Below, piece after piece: positions 36,492 through 45,900 of a stretch of DNA of 64,000 nt (within the stretch, counting starts at the first letter, position 1; each line of letters begins with the position of its first letter). The translations under genes and the position numbers were made by a program. The notes under the pieces were generated by a model. The model was not told where the DNA came from. It was given only the letters and a program-made list of their open reading frames with translations, and did no database searches. Source of the DNA: Flavobacterium panacis (GTDB lineage Bacteria > Bacteroidota > Bacteroidia > Flavobacteriales > Flavobacteriaceae). The stretch spans positions 248,001 through 312,000 of the forward strand of contig NZ_JANKMS010000001.1 of the NCBI RefSeq assembly GCF_024649945.1, written 5' to 3'.

Positions 36492-36826
36492 GATAAGATT
36501 GTTTGAACAGTGAATGAGAATTTCTTCTCAGTTCATTTCATCCGGATAAGCAGAACTTTAATTCGGCACGATGCCGAACATTTTGCTTTTGAATTCATGG
36601 CAAATCTATCTTCTTAAAAAATCTCCCGCAACCTAACCTGTATGGGTTTTCCGAAAATATGGTATGGATTTTCGGAAAATCCACACTATAGAAAACAACA
36701 ATTAAAAAACTAAAATTCAATACTTTATATTATATTTGAATTAAGATATTGTAAGAATATCGTTATCTTAATATTTACTTCCTACGGTAATTTGCTAAAG
36801 TATAACTCCCAAAACTTCTTATTTAT
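36492..36826. promoter_or_regulatory. Divergent promoter region with an inverted-repeat operator candidate
   Basis: Leftward promoter on the minus strand: TTG 36631-36629, 20 bases, TAgaTTTG 36608-36601. Rightward -7 box TAtaTTTG at 36731-36738 for the TPR-AraC gene. Between them is a 12-bp perfect inverted repeat, TTTTCCGAAAAT at 36647-36658 and its complement at 36668-36679. The arms are 21 bases centre to centre, about two helical turns, as expected for a dimeric regulator. Confidence 0.65.
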
Positions 36827-38509
36827 ATGAAACCAAATTCCGTACTATTATCTCTGTTGTTTTTTTCTCAATTTGTAATATCCCAAAGAAACAGTTTTCC
36901 AATCCCAGACTCTCTAAAAAATAAGAGTTATAAGTATCTGGATAAAAGAATTGAGAAATTAGAATCAGATGATTCAAAAACTGCAGTTTATCTCTACACT
37001 TATCTACAAAAAGCAAAACGGGAAGAAAACTGGAATGAGATTGTAAATGGATATCAAAACTTGATGCATGCAGCTCCAGAAAAATTTCGCTCTAAATATG
37101 CAGACAGTATAGTCTACGCTGCAAAAAAGACCGGTGACAATGCAATTATTGGGTCTTCATATTTAACCAAAGGAATTGTTTACTATAGTTTGAAGCGCCA
37201 TAATCAGGCTTTGGATAATTATTTAATTGCAAATAATTACATCTCAAGAATAGATGATGACTATCTAACCTACAAATTAAAATATCATATTGCTCTTGTC
37301 AAATATTATCTTGGATACTACGACGAAGCAATATCTCTTCTGAATCAATGCGTTACTTACTTTAAAAAGGATTCATCGCAGCCGTATCTGAATTCTCTTC
37401 ACTCATTGGGTCTGTGCTATAATCGCCAAGGAAATTATGGACATGTTACAGAAATAAATACTTTAGGTTTACAGGAATGCAAAAATCTGGGAATTCAAAA
37501 ATTGGAGGTATACTTTATTCATTCGGAAGGCATAAATGAATACTACAAGAAAGATTATGCCTCATCAATTAAAAAAATCCAATCCTCAATAGAGGATTTA
37601 AAACATAAAAAAGATTTTGGAAATGAATCTGTAGGATATTTTTACATAGGAAAAGACTATTGGGCGCTTGGAAAATTCGAAATGGCAATTCCCTATTTTA
37701 AAAAAGTTGATTACCTCTTTAATACGAAAGGATATATTCGTCCCGATTTAAGAGAAATGTACGAACTGCTAATCAACTATTATAAAACAAAAGATAATCC
37801 AAAACTGCAGTTATATTATATAGATCAGCTCCTTAAGGCCGATCGTGTCCTTAATGAAACTTTTAAATATCTAGTTGGAAAAATAAACAAGGAATACCAG
37901 ACTCAGGAATTACTTCTGGAAAAAGAAAAAATCCAAAAGCAGCTTGATAAGAAAAACAGCAACTACTCAGTTCTGGTCGGATTTACATCGTTTTTGTTTT
38001 TGAGTTTTCTATTTTTAACTTTCAGATATTATCGAAACAGAAAATTATACAAAAAAAATTATGATGAACTGATGCACAAAAGTCATATAACAGAACAGAC
38101 TTATAAGCCACGCCAAAGAAACGAAAAACCTGCAATTTTAGATATAAATCCAGAGACTGTCACAATCATACTTAAACAGCTGGAAAAATTTGAAAAAGAA
38201 AAAAAGTTTCTCGAAAAGGACATGAACCTTTCCAAACTATCATCTGCCTTTAATTCCAACCCGAGATATTTGTCAAATATAATTCGTCATTACCGCGATA
38301 AAGTTTTTACAGAATATATTAATGATCTAAGAATAGATTATGTGATTGAATTGTTGCAAAGTGACAAGAAAGTAAGATTATTTACAAATAAGGCTCTAGC
38401 CGAGGAGGCTGGCTTTAGCAGTACGCAGCTCTTTGTAAATATTTTTAAAGCCAAAACAGGAATGCCTACTGCGTTTTTTATTGAGCAGATTAAAAAAGAA
38501 AATCTTTAG
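36827..38509 (+). CDS. TPR-domain transcriptional regulator with C-terminal AraC HTH
   Basis: 560 residues. N-terminal signal (about 1-19), a series of TPR-like helical repeats (about 75-360, e.g. YDEAISLLNQCVTYFKKDSS and ALGKFEMAIPYFKKVDYLF), a helix LLLEKEKIQKQLDKK, one membrane segment (about 384-402) and a cytoplasmic AraC-type DNA-binding domain (about 450-555: LSKLSSAFNSNPRYLSNIIRHY and LAEEAGFSSTQLFVNIFKAK). This one-piece membrane regulator type is common in Flavobacteriia. It may control the SusCD/peptidase cargo or the divergent lipoprotein. Confidence 0.88.
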   Translation: MKPNSVLLSLLFFSQFVISQRNSFPIPDSLKNKSYKYLDKRIEKLESDDSKTAVYLYTYLQKAKREENWNEIVNGYQNLMHAAPEKFRSKYADSIVYAAKKTGDNAIIGSSYLTKGIVYYSLKRHNQALDNYLIANNYISRIDDDYLTYKLKYHIALVKYYLGYYDEAISLLNQCVTYFKKDSSQPYLNSLHSLGLCYNRQGNYGHVTEINTLGLQECKNLGIQKLEVYFIHSEGINEYYKKDYASSIKKIQSSIEDLKHKKDFGNESVGYFYIGKDYWALGKFEMAIPYFKKVDYLFNTKGYIRPDLREMYELLINYYKTKDNPKLQLYYIDQLLKADRVLNETFKYLVGKINKEYQTQELLLEKEKIQKQLDKKNSNYSVLVGFTSFLFLSFLFLTFRYYRNRKLYKKNYDELMHKSHITEQTYKPRQRNEKPAILDINPETVTIILKQLEKFEKEKKFLEKDMNLSKLSSAFNSNPRYLSNIIRHYRDKVFTEYINDLRIDYVIELLQSDKKVRLFTNKALAEEAGFSSTQLFVNIFKAKTGMPTAFFIEQIKKENL

Positions 38510-38556
38510 AGAACTTCTAACTTTGCTTTATAAAGACTCTATTTAATTACGATGTT

Positions 38557-39279
38557 TTACAAATTTTCAGGAAGAATAAAACCTATTTCAACTAAATCAT
38601 TTGCCGCGGATGTCGAAATTTTAGAAAAGGCATGTTTTGCTGAACCATCTATATTTAATGCTCCTCCAGATTTAAAGTGAATATGAATCTGTTGATTATG
38701 TACAGTTTTACCATCAACTTCTACAGGAATATCGATTCGGTCAAAATCTTTAAACGAACCAGTTCTAATTCTCTTTTTTATTTGATTAGCATCCATTTTT
38801 AAAAATCCTACACAAAATTTTTTAAAATATTTCTCATTTTCTATTCGTTCTTTTCTTGTATAATTCATAACAAATTGCAAATGAATTTCAGTCCAACTTG
38901 CTAAATTGTGAACATAATTTACAAAATCGTTTTTGCAAACCCCCATCCAACTTGAGGTTTCAAATTCATGATTCTTGTTATAGCCATTTAAATCATCAGA
39001 TATCAACACTGTTTTTTTCATCTGTAACAAAATTCCTAGCGCACTATACGAATCTACGGTTAACCATGGGAAAGTTTTTTTTAAATCATCATAAGGACGA
39101 TAAGCAGCAATTTCATAAATTATCGAATTTACTTCAGAATATAAATCTGCCTTAATATAAAATTTATCTTGTTCCTTTGCTTTAACGTATAAAGTATTCA
39201 AGTTACTTATACATATATTCCTATCCAACAATTTATCATTCCACAAAAATGAAGCATTATAAGAAATTAAATTTCTCAT
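38557..39279 (-). CDS. Unknown partner protein of the DUF262/ATPase module
   Basis: 240 residues, soluble, no recognised domain. The start overlaps the ATPase stop by ATGA (39276-39279), so translation is coupled and the two products probably act together. The C-terminal region has VHNQQIHIHFKSGGALNIDG (193-212), a beta segment with spaced His residues, and WTEIHLQFVMNYTRKER (129-145). It could be the effector or the partner of the ATPase; there is no direct evidence for enzymatic activity. Confidence 0.7.
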   Translation of the reverse strand: MRNLISYNASFLWNDKLLDRNICISNLNTLYVKAKEQDKFYIKADLYSEVNSIIYEIAAYRPYDDLKKTFPWLTVDSYSALGILLQMKKTVLISDDLNGYNKNHEFETSSWMGVCKNDFVNYVHNLASWTEIHLQFVMNYTRKERIENEKYFKKFCVGFLKMDANQIKKRIRTGSFKDFDRIDIPVEVDGKTVHNQQIHIHFKSGGALNIDGSAKHAFSKISTSAANDLVEIGFILPENL

Positions 39280-40406
39280 TGTTTTTTAGTATTTTTTAAT
39301 TGAAAAATTCTACTTAAATCCTGATTTAACTGATCAAAAAAATCTGCAGGAAAGTGTGTTAAATCACCTTCACTATCAACTTCTATTTGTATTTTATCCA
39401 ATCTATTATCAGTTACTCCATTGAAAAAATAAATAGTAGCGTCTTCATTTTTTAAAACATCACTTTCTAAAACACCTCTTCTAACCCCGTTTGTAACATG
39501 TTCACTATGCGTTTCAATTAAAACTTTAACACCACTTTCGGCAACTTTTGACAAGAAGTAACCTATTTCGGATTGACCTTTGGGATGAAGATGTGCTTCT
39601 GGGTTTTCAACTATAAGTATACTATCCTTTTTTGCTATTAAGCCACTAACTATTACCGGTAATGAGTAACTTATTCCAAATCCAATATTTGTTGCAGAAA
39701 GTTCAGTTTTAAAATTATTAGTTGAAATTTTGATAGTCGCACTTAAAGGCCCGAGTTGATTCGTTCTTATTGAAGTACCAGGGCAAATAATATTTAACCA
39801 AAAATTAGTTAAATTAAGCAATAATTCTTTCTGAGAAGACAACATTGCGCTTTCGAAATTAGGATCTCTACCATACTTTTCTAAAATAAATGCTGTATTT
39901 TCACCACTGTAGCCACAACTTAATATCTCATAAAATTTATGTTCCAAATGATGTCGTGGTCCTATTCTTTCAGCATTTAAGTAATAAAAATTTTCATTGT
40001 TCCAGAATGTCGATTTTTTAAAGTTTTTATCAATTATAATTTCAGCATTTACTAGAGTAACGTCATTTTCTTCTTTTGGAATACGAAGATTTAAATTATA
40101 AGAATCAATCGATATATTTATAGAGTCTCTCTTTAAATCTTCTCTAAAAACATCAAAATACGTTCCTAAATTTAAAGAATAATTTCCGTTCAATGGAATA
40201 ATCTCATTAATTACTTCGGGCTTTGCAATTTCAATATAAGATAACTTATTATGTATTTTTTCAATACAAGTCCTATAAAGCAACAAAGCTTGAATTAGAC
40301 TGCTTTTACCTGAACCATTACAGCCAGTAAGTAAAGTAATTTTATTCAATTCAAACTCTTCATCATAAAAGCATTTGAATCCCGAGATTTTTAATTGGTT
40401 TTTCAT
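39276..40406 (-). CDS. SMC/OLD-like ABC ATPase (AAA15/DUF3696 type), candidate defence protein
   Basis: 376 residues. N-terminal FKCFYDEEFELNKITLLTGCNGSGKSS with Walker A at 28-36. ABC signature-like ATNIGFGISYSLPVI is near 239-252. Walker B ILIVENPEAHLHPKGQ (263-278) and switch His300 in IETHSEHVTNGVRRG follow. The short insert between the halves fits OLD/RloC-like single-protein ATPases rather than true SMC. Such ATPases act in several anti-phage systems (for example PARIS, Gabija and Septu-type). It is flanked by a DUF262 gene and an unknown partner on the same strand. Confidence 0.85.
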   Translation of the reverse strand: MKNQLKISGFKCFYDEEFELNKITLLTGCNGSGKSSLIQALLLYRTCIEKIHNKLSYIEIAKPEVINEIIPLNGNYSLNLGTYFDVFREDLKRDSINISIDSYNLNLRIPKEENDVTLVNAEIIIDKNFKKSTFWNNENFYYLNAERIGPRHHLEHKFYEILSCGYSGENTAFILEKYGRDPNFESAMLSSQKELLLNLTNFWLNIICPGTSIRTNQLGPLSATIKISTNNFKTELSATNIGFGISYSLPVIVSGLIAKKDSILIVENPEAHLHPKGQSEIGYFLSKVAESGVKVLIETHSEHVTNGVRRGVLESDVLKNEDATIYFFNGVTDNRLDKIQIEVDSEGDLTHFPADFFDQLNQDLSRIFQLKNTKKQ

Positions 40407-40455
40407 TGAATGAAAACTTTAAATTTTGTACAATAGTTACTTTTTACGCCAAAAA

Positions 40456-41805
40456 TTATAAGAGATTTTTAAAAAAAATATCAAGACGATTAAAAGTAAC
40501 GTCTATGTTCCATGTTCCATTTGTACCCCATGATAAGGCTTGCAATAAATCAGGGTCAGAATCAATAAGATTCATTAATTCGATATGCAAATCTGATACA
40601 TTTTTTCTAAAATCTACTATGCTATCATATTTTGCTAATAGAACTGTAATTACCAACATCAAAAGTTTGTTTACTGGTGGTTTTTTACCTTGGCTATATA
40701 AGTATGGAGTCATTTTTCTAAAACTGTAACTACCGAAAAGTTTATATGATAGCTTCAATGCATTATCATAAATTTCTATGTATTCTTCCAATTTCTCCGG
40801 AGATTGTGCATTCAAATAGTCTATAAAATCATCCAAAGTTGATTCCATGTCGCCATTGTATTTTGAAAAATTATTTTCTAAAGACCAAGTATAAAATCTA
40901 ATGAATCTTAAAGCTGCATCTCGTCCATCCATCCTTGTATCTTTAATACTATTATTGGTCGCTTCTTTAAAACTTTTCAAATCAATTATTTTCTTGACTG
41001 CTTTTTGTAATTCCGGACTAGACAAACAGTTTCTTATTTCTTGGTTGTTTAAAGGTTTTCCTCCCGTATTTAACCTACGAAACAGGTCAAATTTTAATTT
41101 ACTTGGAGAACGATAATCAATAACAAAACACATTATTTGTGTTTGACCGAATTTTCTAACCCTTAAAGGAGATAATACCCCTTGTAATTCGTCATAATTA
41201 AGACCGTTACAATCAACTAAATACTCAAGATTTGAAAGTTTAAATTGACCAGCCATGAATCTGTCAATGGTTGTTAATCTTTGTAATCCATCGACAACAG
41301 TAAGACGGCCATCCTTGTACTGACTCAAATAGATGGAAGGAAGTGGTAATCCTAATAAGATTGATTCAATCAACCTACTTTGCCTTGTTTTATCCCAAAC
41401 AAAATTTCTCTGAAAGTCAGGTGACATTTCTATATCTTCACTTTTAATCAAATCAATAATTTGCCTTAGAGAAAATGGCTTGTTCTCAACAAATATTTCA
41501 TCAGGTCCATAACCTGGCATATTATTGGAAACTATATTTTCCGTATTTTCGTAACCTGCTGCACTTTCTTCTAAAAATTCTGAATATAAGCTAATGAGTT
41601 TATCCTGAATCAAAAATTCGTTTTCAACAAATACAGTGTAATCCAATAATTTTACTTCGTTATCATTTGAAACAGCTAATTTGTACTTGTACTCTTGATC
41701 ATTTATCTTTGAAAAAAGATATAAAAAACCATTTTCTGAATTATTAATTGTGAAAGGAATTTCACGATTTAGTGCTATTGGTGTAAAATATGTTGTTGCT
41801 GCCAT
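40456..41805 (-). CDS. DUF262 (GmrSD N-terminal/ParB-like) protein
   Basis: 449 residues from the ATG at 41805 (MAATTYFTPI); the open frame is 15 codons longer, but the extra part is hydrophobic and unlike the family. DUF262 motifs: SPDFQRNFVWDKTRQSRLIE (128-147), LPLPSIYL and VDGLQRLTT (171-179), where most members have DGQQR. The DUF1524 HNH nuclease half found in GmrSD is absent; the C-terminal part is helical. DUF262 proteins bind or hydrolyse nucleotides in type IV restriction and related systems. Here it joins an ABC ATPase and a partner downstream. Confidence 0.82.
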   Translation of the reverse strand: MAATTYFTPIALNREIPFTINNSENGFLYLFSKINDQEYKYKLAVSNDNEVKLLDYTVFVENEFLIQDKLISLYSEFLEESAAGYENTENIVSNNMPGYGPDEIFVENKPFSLRQIIDLIKSEDIEMSPDFQRNFVWDKTRQSRLIESILLGLPLPSIYLSQYKDGRLTVVDGLQRLTTIDRFMAGQFKLSNLEYLVDCNGLNYDELQGVLSPLRVRKFGQTQIMCFVIDYRSPSKLKFDLFRRLNTGGKPLNNQEIRNCLSSPELQKAVKKIIDLKSFKEATNNSIKDTRMDGRDAALRFIRFYTWSLENNFSKYNGDMESTLDDFIDYLNAQSPEKLEEYIEIYDNALKLSYKLFGSYSFRKMTPYLYSQGKKPPVNKLLMLVITVLLAKYDSIVDFRKNVSDLHIELMNLIDSDPDLLQALSWGTNGTWNIDVTFNRLDIFFKNLL

Positions 41806-42038
41806 ATAGAAATAATTAATTAATTGGAAATATATTAAAACCATTACCAATTATCACGATTTTATATTTTTAGAATTTGTAAATATAAAATAATTATAGC
41901 GCCCTTTAACTCCGTAATTAATAAAATCAAAATTACTTTTTATAAATTACTTGAACCTTAGATCATAGAAGTGAAGCAACATACTTTTGTATTTAATAGC
42001 AATTAAAAATTAGGCATCAAATATGACATAACAAAAAA

Positions 42039-42058
42039 AAAGATGCCTAAGCATCTTT
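42039..42058 (-). terminator. Terminator of the XRE regulator gene
   Basis: AAAGATGC (42039-42046) pairs with GCATCTTT (42051-42058); on the minus strand a long T-run follows. TAGGCATC at 42011-42018 is also complementary to 42042-42049, so an alternative fold is possible. The bases 41806-42078 otherwise hold no gene. Confidence 0.75.
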
Positions 42059-42078
42059 TAAATTCCGCAAAAGCTTTC

Positions 42079-42450
42079 TTATTTTATCTTTTCTAATAAT
42101 TCAAATTTTAAATCAATAGTTTTCCTTAAAAAATTATAATAGTCTTTTTTTTCCTGAGTAAGTTTTTCTTCGAGGTTATAAGATTCGTTAATAATCGAAA
42201 TTAAAGTTTCTTTACTTTTTAGCACAAATAAATTTGAAAAATCCACATTAAGATAAGTGCTAATACTATATATTTTATCCCAACCGCTAATACCTTCAAA
42301 TCTCTCAATACGTCCAATCATTGTCGAATTATAATCTAATTTCAAGGCTATTGTTTGTTGAGATATTTTTTTCTTTAATCTAGCTAACCTTAGCGTGCAT
42401 CCAATCTGGATGTTAATTATCTGCAGTTGTATATCGCTAGTTTCTCTCAT
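42079..42450 (-). CDS. XRE-family helix-turn-helix regulator
   Basis: 123 residues from the ATG at 42450 (MRETSDIQLQ); the open frame runs 45 codons further but crosses the palindrome and looks non-coding. HTH: LRLARLKKKISQQTIALKLD then YNSTMIGRIERFEG. The C-terminal half is helical and may dimerise. A 24-base perfect palindrome 31 bases upstream of the start is its likely operator. It may control the DUF262 module and the divergent rightward transcript. Confidence 0.85.
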   Translation of the reverse strand: MRETSDIQLQIINIQIGCTLRLARLKKKISQQTIALKLDYNSTMIGRIERFEGISGWDKIYSISTYLNVDFSNLFVLKSKETLISIINESYNLEEKLTQEKKDYYNFLRKTIDLKFELLEKIK

Positions 42451-42480
42451 TAAGTAAAATTTGAGAAAAAAGATTAATTT

Positions 42481-42504
42481 ATTCGATACAAATTTGTATC
42501 GAAT
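42481..42504. promoter_or_regulatory. 24-bp perfect palindrome, likely XRE operator
   Basis: Arms ATTCGATACAAA and TTTGTATCGAAT without a spacer. It lies upstream of the XRE gene, and its centre contains the TTTG of a rightward promoter, so binding there would block that promoter as well. Confidence 0.85.
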
Positions 42505-42524
42505 AAAGAATTTTGTTATATTTG
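42493..42524 (+). promoter_or_regulatory. Rightward promoter for a structured RNA or susC leader
   Basis: TTTG at 42493-42496, 20-base spacer, TAtaTTTG at 42517-42524: an excellent Bacteroidota promoter. Transcription would start near 42531. It is the only consensus match I see before the susC-like gene at 42939. Confidence 0.7.
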
Positions 42525-42530
42525 TCACAA

Positions 42531-42730
42531 TCATTACATCTAAAAATGTAAATTTGCGATTCTTCAACAAAAATATTTGAAGCATTCGCTTTGAATCTCG
42601 TTTCAGAAAACTGGTAATTTTTAACGCACGAGATGATAAGTAAGATGCTCACGTCTTTGGCGTGGGCTCACTTATTCGTGCGTATGGTATACCAGTACCT
42701 CTGAAACGTTTAAGTTGAGTTCCATGCCTT
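42531..42730 (+). ncRNA. Structured RNA candidate (long stacked hairpin)
   Basis: Two short hairpins (TTACAT/ATGTAA from 42533; CTTCAA/TTGAAG inside a GCGA/TCGC stem from about 42557) precede a five-stem rod at about 42599-42710. Its stems are CGTTTCAG/CTGAAACG, ACTGGTA/TACCAGT, ACGCACGA/TCGTGCGT, ATAAGT/ACTTAT and GCTCACG/CGTGGGC with loop TCTTTGG. No ORF covers it. It may be a stand-alone ncRNA, a regulatory leader of the SusCD operon, or a transposon-derived REP/MITE sequence. No clear terminator is present. Confidence 0.55.
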
Positions 42731-42858
42731 TTTTATTCCTACTCACTTTAATTCTAAGCATTTCTCTTCATTATTGAAATTCGCAACTTAATAATGTTTA
42801 ACTAATAAGAATATTGCCTGTGAATTCATTATCATTTCTTTAAATATTTAGCAAAAAA

Positions 42859-42900
42859 AGGCCCTCTAGTTCAGCGACCAAACTTAGATAGAGGACCATA
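42859..42900 (+). promoter_or_regulatory. Hairpin in the susC leader
   Basis: GGCCCTCT and AGAGGACC pair with one mismatch around a loop of about 20 bases, ending 39 bases before the susC start. No function is known; it is a possible translation control element. Confidence 0.4.
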
Positions 42901-42938
42901 GCCAATTAAATACCATTTAACTAACCAATCCCAATATT

Positions 42939-45900
42939 ATGAATTATTTTTCATTTTACAAGGATGGGAAAGCGCTTTATTGCCTGTTTTTATTAGGCTT
43001 TTCTATGTCTTTCTCATCTCTCTATGCTGATACCATAGCCAGCATTAGTTCAAACCATAATCTGCAGCAAGAGATTAAAGGTGTTGTCTCAGATGGTTCA
43101 AATCCATTACCTGGTGTTTCCGTCATTGTTAAAAACAGATCAGGATCAGCAGCCATTAGCGATTATAATGGCCAGTACGCTATTTCTGCCACAGGCAATG
43201 ATACTCTTGTAGTCTCTTATATAGGCTTTAAGACTGCAATCATTCCAATTAGTGGGAGGAACAAAATTGATATTGTCTTAAAATATGATACCACCACTTT
43301 GCAAGAAGTAAAAGTAAATGCTGGTTATTATTCGGTGAAGGAAGGAGAACGCACCGGAAATATTACTCGAATAACTGCGAAGGATATAGAAAATCAACCT
43401 GTGACAAACGTACTAGCCGTTATGCAGGGAAGAATGCCCGGAGTTGTAATTACGCAGACAACGGGCATTCCCGGCGGAGGTTTTGACATAAAAATCCGTG
43501 GACAAAACAGCCTGCGAGCAGGAGGAAACAATCCTCTGTATATTATTGACGGTGTGCCCTATGCTTCAGATCCGATTGGATCGGGTTCGGCATCAGTAGT
43601 TCTTCCTACCCAGCCAAGTCCATTAAATAGTATCAACCCCGACCAAATCGAGAGTATCGAAGTGCTTAAAGATGCAGATGCTACAGCCATTTATGGATCG
43701 CGTGCCGCCAATGGAGTGGTTCTGATTACCACTAAGAAAGGAAAATCAGGTGCAACCAGATTCTCAGCTAAGCTAAGTACTGGGGCAGCCACTGTAACTC
43801 GATTTATGGACCTTATGAATACCGATCAATATCTAGCAATGCGAAGGGAAGCTTTTGCAAATGACGGAATAAACCCTATTCCCTCCTACGCATATGATGT
43901 TAACGGTACTTGGGATCAAAACCGCTACACTGACTGGCAGAAAGAGTTGCTTGGAGGAACTGCAGACATTATAGACATGAACGCATCCGTTTCAGGAGGT
44001 TCAGCACAAACCCAATTTCTTTTTAGTGGAAATTTTAATAAGCAGGGAACTGTGCTTCCGGGAGATTTCAGATATAAAAAAGGAAATTTTCATTTGAATG
44101 TGAACCACGAATCCGAAAATAAAAAATTTAAAATTAATTTAAATGCAGGTTATACTGCTCAAGACAACAATCAGCCTCGGATTGATCTAATGAGAGAAAC
44201 CTTTAGTGTTGCTCCCAATGCCCCTGCTTTGTATAACGCTGACGGAACGCTAAACTGGGAAAACAATACCTTTAATAATCCTCTTAGGAATTTAACTGGA
44301 AAATACAAAGCACTTACCAATGACTTAATTGCCAATGCACTTATTTCATACGAGATAGCGGACAATCTAATTTTGCAGTCCAATTTTGGTTTTACAAGCT
44401 TAAATAATAATGAGAACACAACCAACCCTTCTACCAGATATAATCCTGCTTATGGTCTTGGCCCTGAGTATTCATCCCTAATTTCAGGCGATGTAAAGCG
44501 TAAGTCGTGGATTATTGAGCCTCAGCTAAATTGGAGTAAATCATTTGGCGCGCACACTTTAAACATATTGGCAGGAAGCACTTTTCAGTCTCAAAAAACA
44601 AATCAGCTTGTACAATATGCTTCTGGGTTTGCGAGTAACAGCCTGATCTCAAATATAGGCTCTGCAACATCTGTATCAACGCTTCTTAGTGATGAAACGG
44701 TCTATAAATATCAGGCATTCTATACCCGTTTAAATTATAATTTTAGAGAAAAGTATATCTTGAATTTAACTGGAAGAAGGGACGGATCAAGCAGATTCGG
44801 CCCTGACAGACAGTTTGAAAATTTTGGTGCCGTTGGAGCCGCATGGATCTTTTCTAAAGAGAATGTATTTAAGGATAACTCTGTCGTAAGTTTCGGTAAA
44901 CTTCGTGCAAGCTATGGTACGACTGGAAGCGATCAGATTGGAGATTATCAGTACATCGATTCATACACAGCAGGTATTAAATACGGAGGTACAACTGGTC
45001 TTCAGCCAAGCCGACTATTTAACCCGTACTTCAGCTGGGAAACCAATAAAAAGTTAGAAGCCGCAATTGAAGCAGGATTATTTGGTGATCGCATATTTTT
45101 AACCGCCAGTTTCTATGATAACAGATCTTCAAATCAGCTTACTGGGATTCCTATGCCGGGCACTACAGGCTTCTCTTCAATACAGTCCAATCTTAATGCT
45201 GTGGTTCAAAATAAAGGAACAGAATTTACACTGCGCACAGTTAACATACAAAACAGCAACTGGAGTTGGACAAGTAATTTAAATTTGACTTTTGCCAAAA
45301 CAAAATTGCTAGAATTTCCAAATTTAGAAAATTCCACTTACGCCAATACTTTTGTAATCGGCCAGCCGCTAAATATTAAAAAGGTTTATCACTATACTGG
45401 AGTGGATACACAGACTGGGGTTTATAAATTTGAAGATGTAAATAATGATGGCATCATTACACCTTTGGAAGATAAAAAAACAATAACGGATCTGACACCC
45501 GACTATTATGGAGGACTACAGAATACTTTAAAATATAAGAACTGGCAGCTTGACTTTCTCTTCCAATTTGTAAAGCAGAAAAATTATAACGCATCTTCTT
45601 ATTTCGTGATGCCAGGATCTCAAGGCAATCAGCTTGCTTCAGCGGTTAATAGCTGGAAACAGCCTGGCGATACAGCTGCATATCAGATCTATAGTACTGG
45701 GAATAACAGCACAGCATATAGTGCTTATTACAATTATTTTGACAGTGACGAAGCTATTAGTGATGCATCGTACATCAGGTTAAAAAATATCTCGCTTTCC
45801 TATGATATTCCTCTGAAAGATTTCAAATGCAAGGTATTTTTTGAAGGACAAAATCTGCTGACTTTTACAAATTTTGATGGTGCAGATCCAGAATTTACTG

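Noticed and set aside
42451..42585. 45-codon extension of the XRE regulator
   Set aside because: It crosses the 24-bp palindrome and a rightward promoter, and its residues look like translated AT-rich spacer.
42560..42720. Integron attC site
   Set aside because: GTTGAGT fits one core box, but the matching RYYYAAC box is imperfect, the distance is large, and no integron integrase is present.
42531..42730. Retron msr/msd
   Set aside because: The hairpins are suggestive, but there is no reverse transcriptase gene anywhere in the window.
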